A DNA stretch of 64,000 nt. It comes from Magnolia sinica (taxonomy: Eukaryota > Streptophyta > Magnoliopsida > Magnoliales > Magnoliaceae). Every line of letters starts with the position of its first letter. Position 1 is the first letter of the stretch. The stretch lies in the NCBI RefSeq assembly GCF_029962835.1, contig NC_080582.1:26420032-26484031 (forward strand). The letters are read 5' to 3'. The notes under the pieces are model-generated. The model searched no databases. It was not told where the DNA came from and saw nothing but the letters and a program-made list of their open reading frames with translations. This document shows, piece after piece, positions 48,001 to 59,019 of the stretch. Both the position numbers and the translations under genes were made by a program.

Positions 48001-48439
48001 CCAGCCCAAGTCCATTCATGTTGTGATCCATTTGATGAATGATATAGATATTATGTAAGGTGTATAAAAAGATATTTATAGAAACAATCAAATATGACAT
48101 TGTAAATCATAAATCATGAGTCAAATAGACAACTAAAATACATTATAAACTCATAAAATAGCTTTAAGACAAGACCGATTAAGCATGATAATTATTGTCT
48201 AGTTCCAAGTCCGGTTCCAAGTTTGATTCTACCGTCCGGATTCAGGTTCGGCCTCCAAATTCATTTCTATGGTCCGGTTCAATGTCTAGTTCAGTTCTAC
48301 ATAACCCTAAACTGAGAACTGAACTCACTAGTTATTTGATTTTTGGAACCGAATCCAAAACTAGTGCATTTCAGAACTGAACCAAACCGTGCGGTTTAGC
48401 CGGTTCTGGTTTGGTTCACCGGTTCGATGTGCACCCCTC
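47783..48439. mobile_element. hAT-type MITE, 657 bp
   Basis: Ends TAGGGGTGCAC and GTGCACCCCTC are inverted. Flanks GCGTCTAT and GCGTCCGT match at 6 of 8 positions, the 8-bp duplication length of hAT elements. Extended subterminal repeats of GGTTCGG / GGTTCNGTT type pair between the two halves. A TA microsatellite lies at about 47967-48000. Non-coding. Confidence 0.72.
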
Positions 48440-48878
48440 GCGTCCGTATGCACACAGATTTTCAAAATTCCTTGCGTACCAAAAGTATATTTAAAATCTC
48501 ATTAATACCCTGCATAATCTTAAAGGCCACGACCCTCAAACTTAATTGCATGGGCAAAACTGTCCGTTTTCTCCTCCCATTATGCATGGTAATGATGTAT
48601 TAATCTCACGGTAGAATAAAATAGGAGTACCTGCGTATCAACCGTCGTACTCTACCAGAGTATCAAGTAGCCCCACTTGTGTGGTACATGTCACTGGCAC
48701 TCATGGACGCCTTTCCCTCCACTTTCATTTCTGCATAGTACATCTCTTTTCCCTTCCTCCCTCCATTCACCAGCCGATATCGACGGCTTAAATTCACGGA
48801 AAGGTGGGCCCCAAAACGCAAATAGGTTGAGATCTCCCATGAGCAATCATCTCCCAACCCTCCACCATCACCAAAGGA

Positions 48879-50252
48879 ATGATTTGTAGCTTCTCAACCC
48901 GGTTATTGAACATCTGCATCTCTGCCCTCTGCAAAGCCAGCAATCTACCCAAGGCCGAGTCCATCCTAATCGACGGCATCCGGCTTGGCTACACGCCAGA
49001 CGTCGTCACCTACAACACCTTGATCACCGCATATGTCCGCCTCGTTGGCGTTGACAAGGCCCACTCCGTCCTCTCCAGGATGCAGGAAGCAGGCATCGAG
49101 CCCAACGTCGTGACCTACAATTCTCTAATCGCTGGCGCCACTCAGCATTGCCTACCTACAAGGTCCCTCGACCTGTTCGACGAAATGCTTCAGAGAGGTA
49201 TCCTCCCCGATGTCTGGAGTTACAACACTCTGATGCACTGCTTCTTTAAGTCCGGACGGCCCGAAGAGGCTTACATGGTGTTTCTTGAAATGGTCTCGAA
49301 GAATATATGGCCATCTTCGACCACGTATAATATAATAATTAATGGCCTCTGTAAGTCCGGGAATGCGGTAAAAGCGCTTAGGTTGTTCAGGAATAGGGAT
49401 GAGTTGGGGTTTACTCCAGGAATTGTAACATACAATACACTCATTGATGGGCTTTGCAAATCGGGGAGGTTGGGCCAGGCGAGGAGGATCCTCAAGGAGC
49501 TTGGGGAGTCAGGACATGCTCCAAATGTTGTGACGTATACGACAGTCATGAAATGTTGCTTTCGATCGGGGAAGGTTGAGCAAGGGTTTGAGATCTTTTC
49601 GGAGATGAAGAGCAGAGGGTATACTCGCGATGCATTTGTGTATTGTACGGTGATTGCTGCATTAGCGAAGTTAGGTAAGATTGGGGAGGCCAGTGCTTGC
49701 ATTGAGGAGATGGTTAGAGATGGGATTGGACTGGATATGGTGGCGTACAACACACTGATTAATGTGTATTGCAAAGAGGGTAAGTTGGATGTTGCGTTCC
49801 AGTTGCTTGAAGAGATAGAGAAGGGTGGTCTTGATGGGGATGACTACACACATACGATCTTGGTTGACGGGTTGTGTAAGACCGGTGACATAGATGCAGC
49901 CATTGGTCACTTGCAGTACATGGAGATGAGCGGCTTCCAATCTAACTTGGTGGCTACAAATTGCTTGATCCACGGGTTGTGCAAGGTGGGTCACTTGGAT
50001 TTTGCATTGAAACTGTTTGATAGGATGAAGGTGAAAGATTCATTCACATACTCATCGCTGCTGCATGGTCTTTGCAAGGCAAGGAGGTTCCGTGCAGCAT
50101 ACAGGATCATGCTGACTTGTTTAAGAGATGGCATGAAAGTACTTGCTTCTGCTCAGCGTGCCGTTCTTGTTGGTCTTCGTTTTTCAGGATTTATTAGAGA
50201 AGAAAGGAAGCTCAAGTTGGCACTTAGGAAAGCTAGGAGTTTACGGTGTTGA
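48879..50252 (+). CDS. P-class pentatricopeptide repeat protein, intronless
   Basis: A 457-codon intact frame with 12 PPR motifs: motif 1 at residues 7-41, motifs 2-10 contiguous 35-mers to residue 356, a shortened motif 11 (357-387), motif 12 (388-422), then a basic tail. Hallmarks VVTYNTLI, GLCKSG and YTPDVVTYN recur. There is no E, DYW or SMR domain, so it is P-class. As I remember it, the closest match is Arabidopsis At4g17915. ATG 48879 is the first ATG after an in-frame TGA at 48840. The family binds RNA in mitochondria or chloroplasts and affects splicing, processing or stability. No clear transit peptide precedes motif 1, so targeting is uncertain. Lack of introns is typical of the family. 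It is the only intact gene between 22 and 64 kb, and GC is higher than its surroundings at the 5' end. Confidence 0.93.
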   Translation: MICSFSTRLLNICISALCKASNLPKAESILIDGIRLGYTPDVVTYNTLITAYVRLVGVDKAHSVLSRMQEAGIEPNVVTYNSLIAGATQHCLPTRSLDLFDEMLQRGILPDVWSYNTLMHCFFKSGRPEEAYMVFLEMVSKNIWPSSTTYNIIINGLCKSGNAVKALRLFRNRDELGFTPGIVTYNTLIDGLCKSGRLGQARRILKELGESGHAPNVVTYTTVMKCCFRSGKVEQGFEIFSEMKSRGYTRDAFVYCTVIAALAKLGKIGEASACIEEMVRDGIGLDMVAYNTLINVYCKEGKLDVAFQLLEEIEKGGLDGDDYTHTILVDGLCKTGDIDAAIGHLQYMEMSGFQSNLVATNCLIHGLCKVGHLDFALKLFDRMKVKDSFTYSSLLHGLCKARRFRAAYRIMLTCLRDGMKVLASAQRAVLVGLRFSGFIREERKLKLALRKARSLRC

Positions 50253-52140
50253 AATGGCAAGTGGGACCATGATTGATTTTTAGTTATTGGAAGATCTTTC
50301 TCTCACCAACTAAGAAGTTATCAGGGAAGGGGGCTTGGTTGTCTCTAAATGATACTATCAATGAGCAGTGATAAGGTCATCCATGACACTCATGTGCAAG
50401 ATTCTTGAATGTGACATCCCAAAAAAGAAGAAGGCATTTCGCTTTTCTGATGGCCACACACGCATGGCCAGCTGGTCCTTTCCCCCCTAACTGTCCATTT
50501 ATTCATGCATATTGCTCACCTGATGATTGGTGACCCCCAATTTGGCCAGCTTATGTTCACTTTGGGCCCATCTCATGACTTGGCTGGATCTAGAATCCAC
50601 ATGTCAGTAATTGCTTCTTTAATCTCTCCTTGTGTGCATTACATTACCATTTCTCATCATGCATTGAAGAGCCTGTGGCAATTCGTCTGCATCTATCAGA
50701 TCAGTAGCATTTCTTTTCCAGAATCAAATCTTTAAGAGCAGGATAAAGAAGTTATTCACACTTTGTGGGTTAAGAAGCCTTTGCGTGAACCTATATACAA
50801 GCCGAATCTGATGGAAGCCTTGATCATGACCAGAACAGATGGAATAACATTTTAATGAAAGCAGCGAGAAGCTTGGCAAGCTCAGCTTGTTGGTTCTTTT
50901 GCCATCTTTTTCATCTAGCTAAATGGAATATATGGCAATTGTACATGAAGATGTTATATATCAAAGAATGGTTTAACTCAGCTTCTATGTTGTAACAGTA
51001 GGGTTACCAATGACAATTGCTTTACGATGAGTTTTCAGTTGATGTACAAGGATAGTTCTAACCACATGGAATGGTTGATAGAATTGTTTTAATTTCTAAG
51101 TACTTTTCATGACCCAAATACTCCCAACATCTGCCTTGTTTTGGGATATGTAATACACTGTTTCTTTGGCATAAGTCCCCATTTGTTCATGGAGAAAAAG
51201 GTGGATCCCACATGTTGCAATGCTGGAATTCAGAAGGAGGGCCCCTCTTCCTCCCGAAGCCCTGCTTTCTCTTGTTGTGTTCAACACCTGGTGACGGAAA
51301 AGTTGGAGGCATTCCGTAGCTAGATAAAAGATCATCTAAGAAAATACTGCCCTGGTAGAGACTGGGAAGAACAAGCTGCCATGTGTTGGTCAATAGCAAC
51401 ATTGGAAGGGATTTGGAAGGGCTAAATGTATTGTTAGAGAAGAGAAGCTCAGAAGAAGCTCAATATTAATTTTCAGCTTGAAGGGAGGGGCAGAAGTTTC
51501 CTTTGACTTACCAGCTGAAGATTCATCCCTCCTCAGCATGCCATTGAAGTATCAGATGAATTTGGATGCAGTTGGAAGTTGTAACCACTGACATTTGACA
51601 ACACCAGAATTGGGGCATTTGCAATTTCAAGAGCCCGCACCAGTTGGCCATATTGAGCAAGCTGGGCATGAATTATGATAGTCTTCAGCTGCTAGCTGTG
51701 ATTGGTGGTGAGAAAGATGTTGGAGATTCCCAAGCTTTCTTGTTCTATGACATCATACTGTATGAAGAGCACATCTGCCAATGGTTCTTAGCAGTGGGGC
51801 ATTCAGAGACATGATCAGCAGGGCGATGATAGGATGGCCTACTAATCTTCTCAAGACAGGTAATTTCGTTTTGGTGTTGTGTGTATCATTTGAACTTTGA
51901 ATATCAAGCTCATTGGAAAGTTTGGTCAGTTTTGCAGTTAGTTGGTTTTGGTTTTTAAAAATGTTTTGATTGCATTGCTGAATGGGTTTTCTTTAGTTGT
52001 CTCCAAATTATATGTGGAGTATACTAAGGATAGGGAACCTCTCCTTTTTTGCCTACCAAATGGTGATCCAAGCTGTCCACCTAGAAGATCCCTCTGTAGT
52101 AATCTAATCGATATGACGAACTTTCTCATCACCTAGATAT
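50253..52140 (+). other. Region downstream of the PPR gene
   Basis: The first few hundred bases may be 3'UTR. No frame here has a recognisable domain, and I see no clear transposon ends. A 64-codon frame near 51942 is open on both strands and is not credible. Confidence 0.4.
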
Positions 52141-52149
52141 CCTTACCAT

Positions 52150-52640
52150 CCGTACTAGGGTGATATAGAAACAATGTTTAGATTTAAACATAGCTATGCA
52201 TGGTGGCAATCTCCATTTTAGCAGGATTATCCCATGGACTTAATGCAAACCCAAGAGGCAAAGTAAGTAAATCAATAAGAAAATAAAGAGATCATGGAAA
52301 AGATCCAACAATCCTCTAGCCGGATGCTAGAGATCACAATTGCAAGACTGTGAGCAAGCTCAATAGTCCTTTGGTCTTGAACTAGAGATCACTTTCCCTC
52401 ACTTCAACAGCCACCGTAGAGAAAAGAAGAAAATTTCATAAAGAGAATATTGATCAAGTTGTCTTATTCCATAGGATAGAAGTCCTATTTATAATCAACC
52501 TTACAATCTGTAATCAAAGATATGAAATCTAAAAATCTATGAAATAGGAAAGCACCTAAGTAACAAAGCTTTCTAAAATAAGAAGATACTTAGATAAGAA
52601 AATATTTAAGATTATTCCCTGCCTAAAAATAAAGCTATGA
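52150..52640 (-). repeat. LTR-like fragment
   Basis: On the minus strand there is a TATAAATAGG promoter-like box (about 52490) followed by a leader with many CTCTAG and TTGATC type blocks, a common LTR U3-R-U5 layout. No TG...CA pair or second copy was found. From 52641 to 53100 nothing specific is seen. Confidence 0.35.
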
Positions 52641-53103
52641 AAGAAAGAGCAGATTTCCTAATCTAGAAATTTGAAAAAATGGAAAGTGAGGATGGTTAAA
52701 AAGGGAAGATGGTCCTTTTCTTGTACACACGTGCAGAGTGTGCACGTGTGGGATGCGGGACGATTGCATCAGGACTCCATCCATAGTGGGTTATACGGGA
52801 TGAAGAAGTCTTGATCTCCATGTTGTGGGTAGAAGTGATGAGCCTCCTTTGTGGGTAGAAGGGGTATCTCTTCTTGATGTATAGTTCCTTTTTTTTTTTC
52901 CAATGAATTTGTCATCTTTTAGTGGTGAGGATCTTTGTGGGTTGAAGTGGTCTTTCTTCTTGATGCATTGTTCCCTTTTCTTGTAGTGAAATTGTCATCT
53001 TTCAAAATTAAAAAAAAGGAAGGGCGAGCTTTTATGGCAAACCATTTATCTATGATGTTCAACTTGCCGTTTTTTCAATGATATGTCATCCTTCTTTTCC
53101 TTA

Positions 53104-54508
53104 GGGCCTGTTTGGTTTGGTGTAAATGCTTGTAAATGGTGGTTAAATTATAATTATGACAAGTGCACGCTGTTTGCAATAAAGTGGGATTTCCACCTCG
53201 AAATTGGGCAATTCTCAACCTTGTAACAGTTGGCCCTAACATGACGTATGATGCAGGACATGAAATTTATATATGATGTGCGAGATTTCAGGCTTCAGAT
53301 CACGTTAGTTCAGAGACAATGACATAAATTCCATATCCCACATGAAAGTCCAAACCATTCAATTAAGGGGAATCCATGCAGGTCCAGGCCTACACATGAT
53401 AGGGTTGGATTAATAAAAATTATGAACCAAACGATACTCAAAGATAAGAAATAATCATCCACACATGCATAGTAATCAGTCCCTAATCCAAATGATTCAG
53501 AAATTTCAATTCGGGGAACCCTAGGGTAAGAAAAGGGGCATAAAATTGGAGATTTGAGTAATTTAGGGTTAGGTTTAGGGATTTTGGGTGAAAGCGGAGT
53601 GAAAGAAAGGAGAGAGACGAACCAGAAAAGTACCGCATGCGTGGACAACAACAATGGCCCAGACGCACGTGCGTGTGATCCCGGCCACATGTGTGTGGGG
53701 CCCACTATTCAGACAAATGCCACCTTGGCCCTGGTCGGCTAGGGATGGACTCCAAAACCCTAAAATCTCAGCTCGATCCGATATATGGTTTGTGCGTGGT
53801 GCTCGGCCAAAGTTTCAGCCCTCATGTAGGGCCAGATTTTGAAATTCTGCTGTGGGGAGGAGAATTGCTGCAATAGATGATTGATTCAAAGTGTAGATGA
53901 TGGGGTGAGGTGAGAAGAAGGGATGATAGAAGATGGGTAGTAGAGATGGCGATAGATGAGGGTGAATCGGGATAGATGTGGCTTTGCACCAAGGTAGTTA
54001 ATCCTTCGATGAAGGGAGGGCTTCGCACCTAATTAGGTTTTCATAACTCAGACAGTAGTAAAACGCAACAATTTTTATTAATCTTTATTGAATGGAAAAA
54101 AGCTACAAGGGGTGCCTATTTATAAGAAAACCCTATACTCCAAAACTCGCGTCATGTGCGCAACCTATTACTTGGGGATAAAGTAAACCAAAATTAAAAC
54201 CAAACAAAGAAATCTAAGTGGACCACACCACAAACAACAGTGGAAATTGAACGCCTTCCATTGAAAACTTCTTAAGGGTTATAGAAGTTTTGATCTGCCT
54301 CATTTTTTGTCTCATGCCTGAAAACGATCTTCACAAAATGAATGGACGGCATGGATATTACATATACATCATGGTGGGGCTCATAGAGAATAGGTAATGC
54401 AATCAAAGTCTTTTTTCAAATCCGTACCCATCAAAATCTGAAAATATGGAAGTTATCATTACATATTTACCATTGTTTACCTACATTTATAGCTAACCAA
54501 ACAGGCCC
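53104..54508. mobile_element. PIF/Harbinger-like non-autonomous element, 1405 bp
   Basis: Terminal inverted repeats GGGCCTGTTTGG and CCAAACAGGCCC are perfect over 12 bp and flanked by TTA on both sides (53101-53103 and 54509-54511), the 3-bp duplication of Harbinger/Tourist elements. The subterminal GTAAATGGTGGTAA-like region also pairs. No transposase is seen. The interior appears to contain a foreign LTR-like piece. Confidence 0.75.
53740..54200 (-). repeat. LTR-like piece inside the Harbinger-like element
   Basis: On the minus strand there is a TATAAATAGG box at about 54117, then AATAAAG (a polyadenylation-like signal), then GTGCGAAGCCCTCCCTTC and a leader with TTTTAGGGTTTTGGAG. This looks like an LTR, but no ends or second copy are defined. 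Confidence 0.35.
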
Positions 54509-54825
54509 TTACTATATTTGAATGCAAGCATTTCCAATGCTAGAATGAATCGTAGCATGATGATATTTGTAGGAATTTTTGGTAGTATTTCAAAGGTGAA
54601 AAGATCACATTTTGAGTGCTAGTATTTTCAAAGATGACAATATGGCATTTTAGTAATGGAATTATTATTTGTAGACTCTAGAAATCTGTTCTTGCTAGTG
54701 TTGATTTTGTGTGATGATGAGAATCTTCTTTCTAGGAGAAATTAAGTTATGCCAATGAGAAACATTAATGATTAATATAGTTAATTGGGCAAGGAGGAAA
54801 AAGATTTCCTCTGTAATCCATGGTA

Positions 54826-55215
54826 TTAAAAAATAGTTACGTTACAGTCAACACCCGTTACTCCATATGGGGGTGAATCGGTTCGTCCTGGAAAAAAGGG
54901 GTTGTGCTGACCTGTAATGGTCGATATGGGTTGATACCAAGGTATTTCGCAATGGTAATGGTGGCCGTAATGGCCACCATAGTTACCTATACGATATGGG
55001 CTGCAATGGCCGTTACGGTCTCTCTCTCTCTCTCTCTCTCTCTTTTATATTGAAAGAAAACCTGAAAAACCTATATTGGACCTGTAACAGACGGTTGCGA
55101 GGCCATTATGAGTCATTTTTTCTGTAATGGCTGTTTCGACCCCGTAACATGTCATGGTTGCCACTATTACCTTTGCGTAACGGCCTTTACGATCCCATAA
55201 CGGCCGTTACGGATG
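54826..55215 (+). repeat. hAT-related MITE fragment with GTTACGG motifs
   Basis: Multiple copies of CCGTTACGG, GTAATGG and CGATATGGG in both orientations, like the termini of the hAT element at 58089-63576, plus the CATATGGGGGTGAATCGG block shared with 14440-14580. A TC microsatellite (55019-55042) interrupts it. Ends are unclear. Confidence 0.5.
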
Positions 55216-55225
55216 CCATAACTTC

Positions 55226-55475
55226 CATGAAGAATCCAAACAATATGACTTTCCAAACTCATGCTAGGGCGTTCCCTGTTAGCGACCTGCTGCATCGGAA
55301 CCTAGGTGTAGTGAGAAATGGGCAAAGGTTGGCTAGTGTTTCCCAACTTGATGACTTATAGCCTAACTAAAGGTCTGGTCCTTGAGTGGAATGGCGGAAC
55401 ATGGTTCATGTAGCCGATCCCAATTAATTGGGATAAAGCTTAGATGATGATGATGATGATGATGATATATATATA
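55226..55475 (+). mobile_element. Short RTE-derived element, copy 2
   Basis: It matches 16240-16460 from AATCCAAACAATATGACTTT through the tail CCCAATTAATTGGGATAAAG and (GAT)n. It lacks the first 100 bases of copy 1. Confidence 0.65.
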
Positions 55476-55479
55476 TATA

Positions 55480-56473
55480 GTTGGTCTATTATCATGTGTC
55501 ATCTGTGGAAGAATAGCATCGATTGCGGAGTTCGTGAGGAGTGTAGAGTTACTTTTGTGGTGTAGAAGAACTAGGAGAAAATAGCATGGGCTAACAGATT
55601 GATCTGAGGTCTGGAAGGCTAGAAGGGACAGTGATATTGGAGTTGGGATTCTACAAGACTTTTATTAGCTTGGCTTAGCAAATGAAGGTGACACATAGCG
55701 AACATCAAGTTGGAACTCAGGTTTGGTATCTTCACTTGGTAGTTGATTGGGTCAGTGCTGTTGAATGGATGGAGATCAACTTTCTACTTTTTTTTTTTTC
55801 ATGCATATCATATTTTGTTCTTCTATCTATTAGAAGGAAGATCCTTTGTTTTCTCCTTTTTCGGCTATATTCAGAAGAGGTCTGCACTAAGACATGGTTT
55901 GTGATTGGTTGGACAGAGTCATTTGGAGTTGAGCCTGCATAGGCACTCAAGTGATGTTATGAGCTTAGTCAAGGATGACAAATGGGCCAGACCAGGTTGA
56001 AGCATGTACATGTCCAATCCATAATCTAAGGACCTGAGTCCAGGCTTAGGTCAGCCCAAATCGGGCTTTGACTGGGCCCTGTAATCAACTATTCAGCCTT
56101 CCAAATTCAAATAAGTAGGGTGGATAGGCCTTCTTTCCTGGCCTTAAGGTAGATGCATGTGCAAGTCTAGCCCAGTTAATTGTCAGGTGTAAACTCTGGC
56201 TGTTTCAGAGTTGATAATATTTTTTCCTTCTAGAGAAGTTGATGGTTGTTCATTTTGATTTGAGGGGATTGCAATGTAGCTATTTCAAGGAATCCAGTGG
56301 GGTCGCCTAGTAAAACCAATTTGATGAAGCAAGTGTGTTGTTACCGCTTGGCAGACTTGATCAAAAGGAATTTTCCCATTCGATCAATGTCATACAAACT
56401 GGATGGTTTGAATCGAAGAATGTTTGATAATGAGTACATAGTGCATATGGTAAATTTGACTTTGGCTAAACTG
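55480..56473 (+). repeat. Dispersed segment R2, copy 2
   Basis: Collinear with 16760-17740 and again placed directly after an RTE-derived element. Its right end is cut by the Gypsy LTR that starts at 56474; copy 1 continues for a few bases past that point. Confidence 0.65.
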
Positions 56474-57366
56474 TGATGCGGACATCAAACCCTTCAAAGT
56501 TTATCAAAGACGAAGGCGGCCAACAAATACATCTTTATGGCTTGATGATGGTTCATGACACAACCGAGGATGATTTTGAAGATATGGTTCATTGCACAAC
56601 TAAATGATGATTTTGAAGATCTGGTTAATTGCAAAACTAATGATGATTTTGAAGACCTTACACGTGTCCTTGGATCAATTGGAGGTCCCGCATTAGGAGG
56701 ACACCCGTGTAGGATGAGTTAGAAGACAGATCTGTTATGAGTGATTTTTATTTATTTAGAAAGCTTTGTTTTACGCGTTTATTTTTTTACTTTTGTTATA
56801 GGGGTATTTTAGTCATTTCCTTTTAAATCCGAATTTTATAGATAGGGTGCTCTCTACCCTAAACCTGATGATATTTTTTTAATGAAAGCTTGGTGCCTCC
56901 TTCCCCTTTCTCTCTGTGGTAAGTTCTTCTCTTCCCCTAATCTCCTCTTCTTCTAACTTCTATTTCTAGCCTTCCAATTTTCTTCTTCTCTTTCTATGCC
57001 TAGTCTTTTTTTTTTTTGTTGCTATTGACTTTGAAAATTCGAGAATTGATCCCAACCCTCTCTCAGATTTTCCAGCTGTCCCCATTCTAGAAATCCTTTG
57101 ATTTCCTGGACTAGAGAAATTGCATTGATTGTTGGATTGAAACCATGCAAGATTGGGATGTCCCGTCCCTCGCCGGATCCAATCCACACATAATTTGAAT
57201 ATGGTACCGTAGGATTGTGATGATGGTCTGTAACCATTGCATGTTCCCTTTATTATTATCTTTACTATGATGTGGAATGTGAATATTTCAATTGATTTGC
57301 TTAGTTTATTTCGCTGGATCATTTTTGTGCACACACATGCATTCTAGTTTAGACCGTCATGCATCA
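56474..57366 (+). repeat. Gypsy 5' LTR, 893 bp
   Basis: It starts TGATGC and ends GCATCA, a perfect 6-bp terminal inversion, and is followed four bases later by a primer-binding site. It contains a triplicated GATGATTTTGAAGA block near the start (56565-56665). Confidence 0.78.
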
Positions 57367-57684
57367 AATTTGGTATCAAAGCTTTAGGTTTTGCATGGTT
57401 TTTGTTAGATCGAGTTATTTGAACTTTGGATCATCCGTTTTCTCATCTAGGATTGTTTAGATAATTCCATATCTACATCCCACAGAAATTGCGAACCTGC
57501 TTTTTCAGATTCACAGTCCTGTGAGATATAAATATGAATTTCTAGATTTGTGTTTTCATTCTAGTTAAATCTGAAAATCTGCAGCATTCATACATCATAT
57601 AGAAATACGATCATACATCCATATTGAGGTCTATTCAAACCTTAAGAGTCGAGTTTTGGAAAATCGAGTTCGAGTTTTCGGTAT

Positions 57685-58088
57685 ATGCCCACTAAAAGTG
57701 GTAAGTGTTTTGGCCTACACCCCATCATGAGTAACAAGCAATTAAGCGATCACCTCACTCAATTACTCTAAAAGATAACTGCTATAGAGACATCCAACAA
57801 AACTATCGAATGAAAACTGACCGCCACCGAAGCTAGACTTGAGCGAATAGAGGCATCCCAAAGGGAGAACCCCACTATTGGGCGAGATGTGTAGTCGCAG
57901 GCAGGTGGTGTTGGTGAGGGACTAGCCCCAAGACAAACCCCCACCAATGATGGGCATGTGGGTAGAGAACGGGCATATCAGGACTGCTTTGATCCTGACG
58001 AGAGAGCCATGAAGAATGTCAAGATTAATGCCCCGAGCTTTGATGGTCGCTTTGACCCCAAGGCATTCCTTGATTAGTTAGCTGACAC
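57685..58088 (+). pseudogene. Gypsy gag pseudogene, N-terminal part
   Basis: ATG 57685 opens MPTKSGKCFG. A coiled region (TATEARLERIEASQ) and the gag entry KINAPSFDGRFDPKAFLD follow. Several stops are in frame. The frame reaches LADT exactly at the hAT insertion. Confidence 0.8.
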
Positions 58089-59019
58089 CAAGGTGTCCCG
58101 TATCGGTATCGGTTGGCATAACGGTGACCTCCAAAACCGATACGGATACGGGGGCGTAACGGCGATACAGGGGCGTAACGGCCCGTAACGACGCAATTTT
58201 TTTTTTTGCCAAAAAAATATGGATTAAATCCGGAATATTCTAAGCATTCCAAATATGCATTCATTTATAAATTGGAACATGTTTATGGTGGTGTAACGGT
58301 CCACTCTTTGGTGAGAAGTTGTATCGGACTGTCTGATGAATTTATGAACCAGATAACCTGAATTTGACTACAAAATTCATATATTTAATTTTCCAACTAT
58401 CTACTATCAATGATAGATGTATTAGAATGAATATAATATGAAAATATCTTACATTAGGTGTTTACAATTATTTTTGAGGAATTTCTCGAACGTACCTGTG
58501 CACGTGACTGTGATTCCTGTCTATAACCTGTCATCCTCAAGTCAAGAATATTAAAATAAAATAAAATTAGTAGTGTCTGACATACTCCTCTGCAACTTAA
58601 TCAAGGATTACTTGATTGGTTGTCAGGGGAGCTATTTTAAATACAAGTTCGGCAGTGTTAAGTGTGTGCATGACTGCATGGCTTCTTGCGATAATACTTC
58701 TGTGAGCTGTTTGCTACAAATAATTACCTTAATACAAATATATACTCACAATCACAAGTCACCACCAAAATGAAAATCTGCTTTTTTGTGGTTGCTCGAC
58801 CTCCACATCATCATCATCATCGTCACCATCAGGCTGAGGCTGTCCAATAGGTGTAGGTGCTGTATATCCATAATATCTAGTGCCAGAAGGAAATACTAGA
58901 TCAACGAAACCAGAGGATGACTGATCTTGACTACGCAACGACTCTGACCCCGAGTAAGGATATCCACTAGTGCCCGTCGAATAGCCATACTGGTGCCCAT
59001 ACTCAGGCTGTTGAGAATC

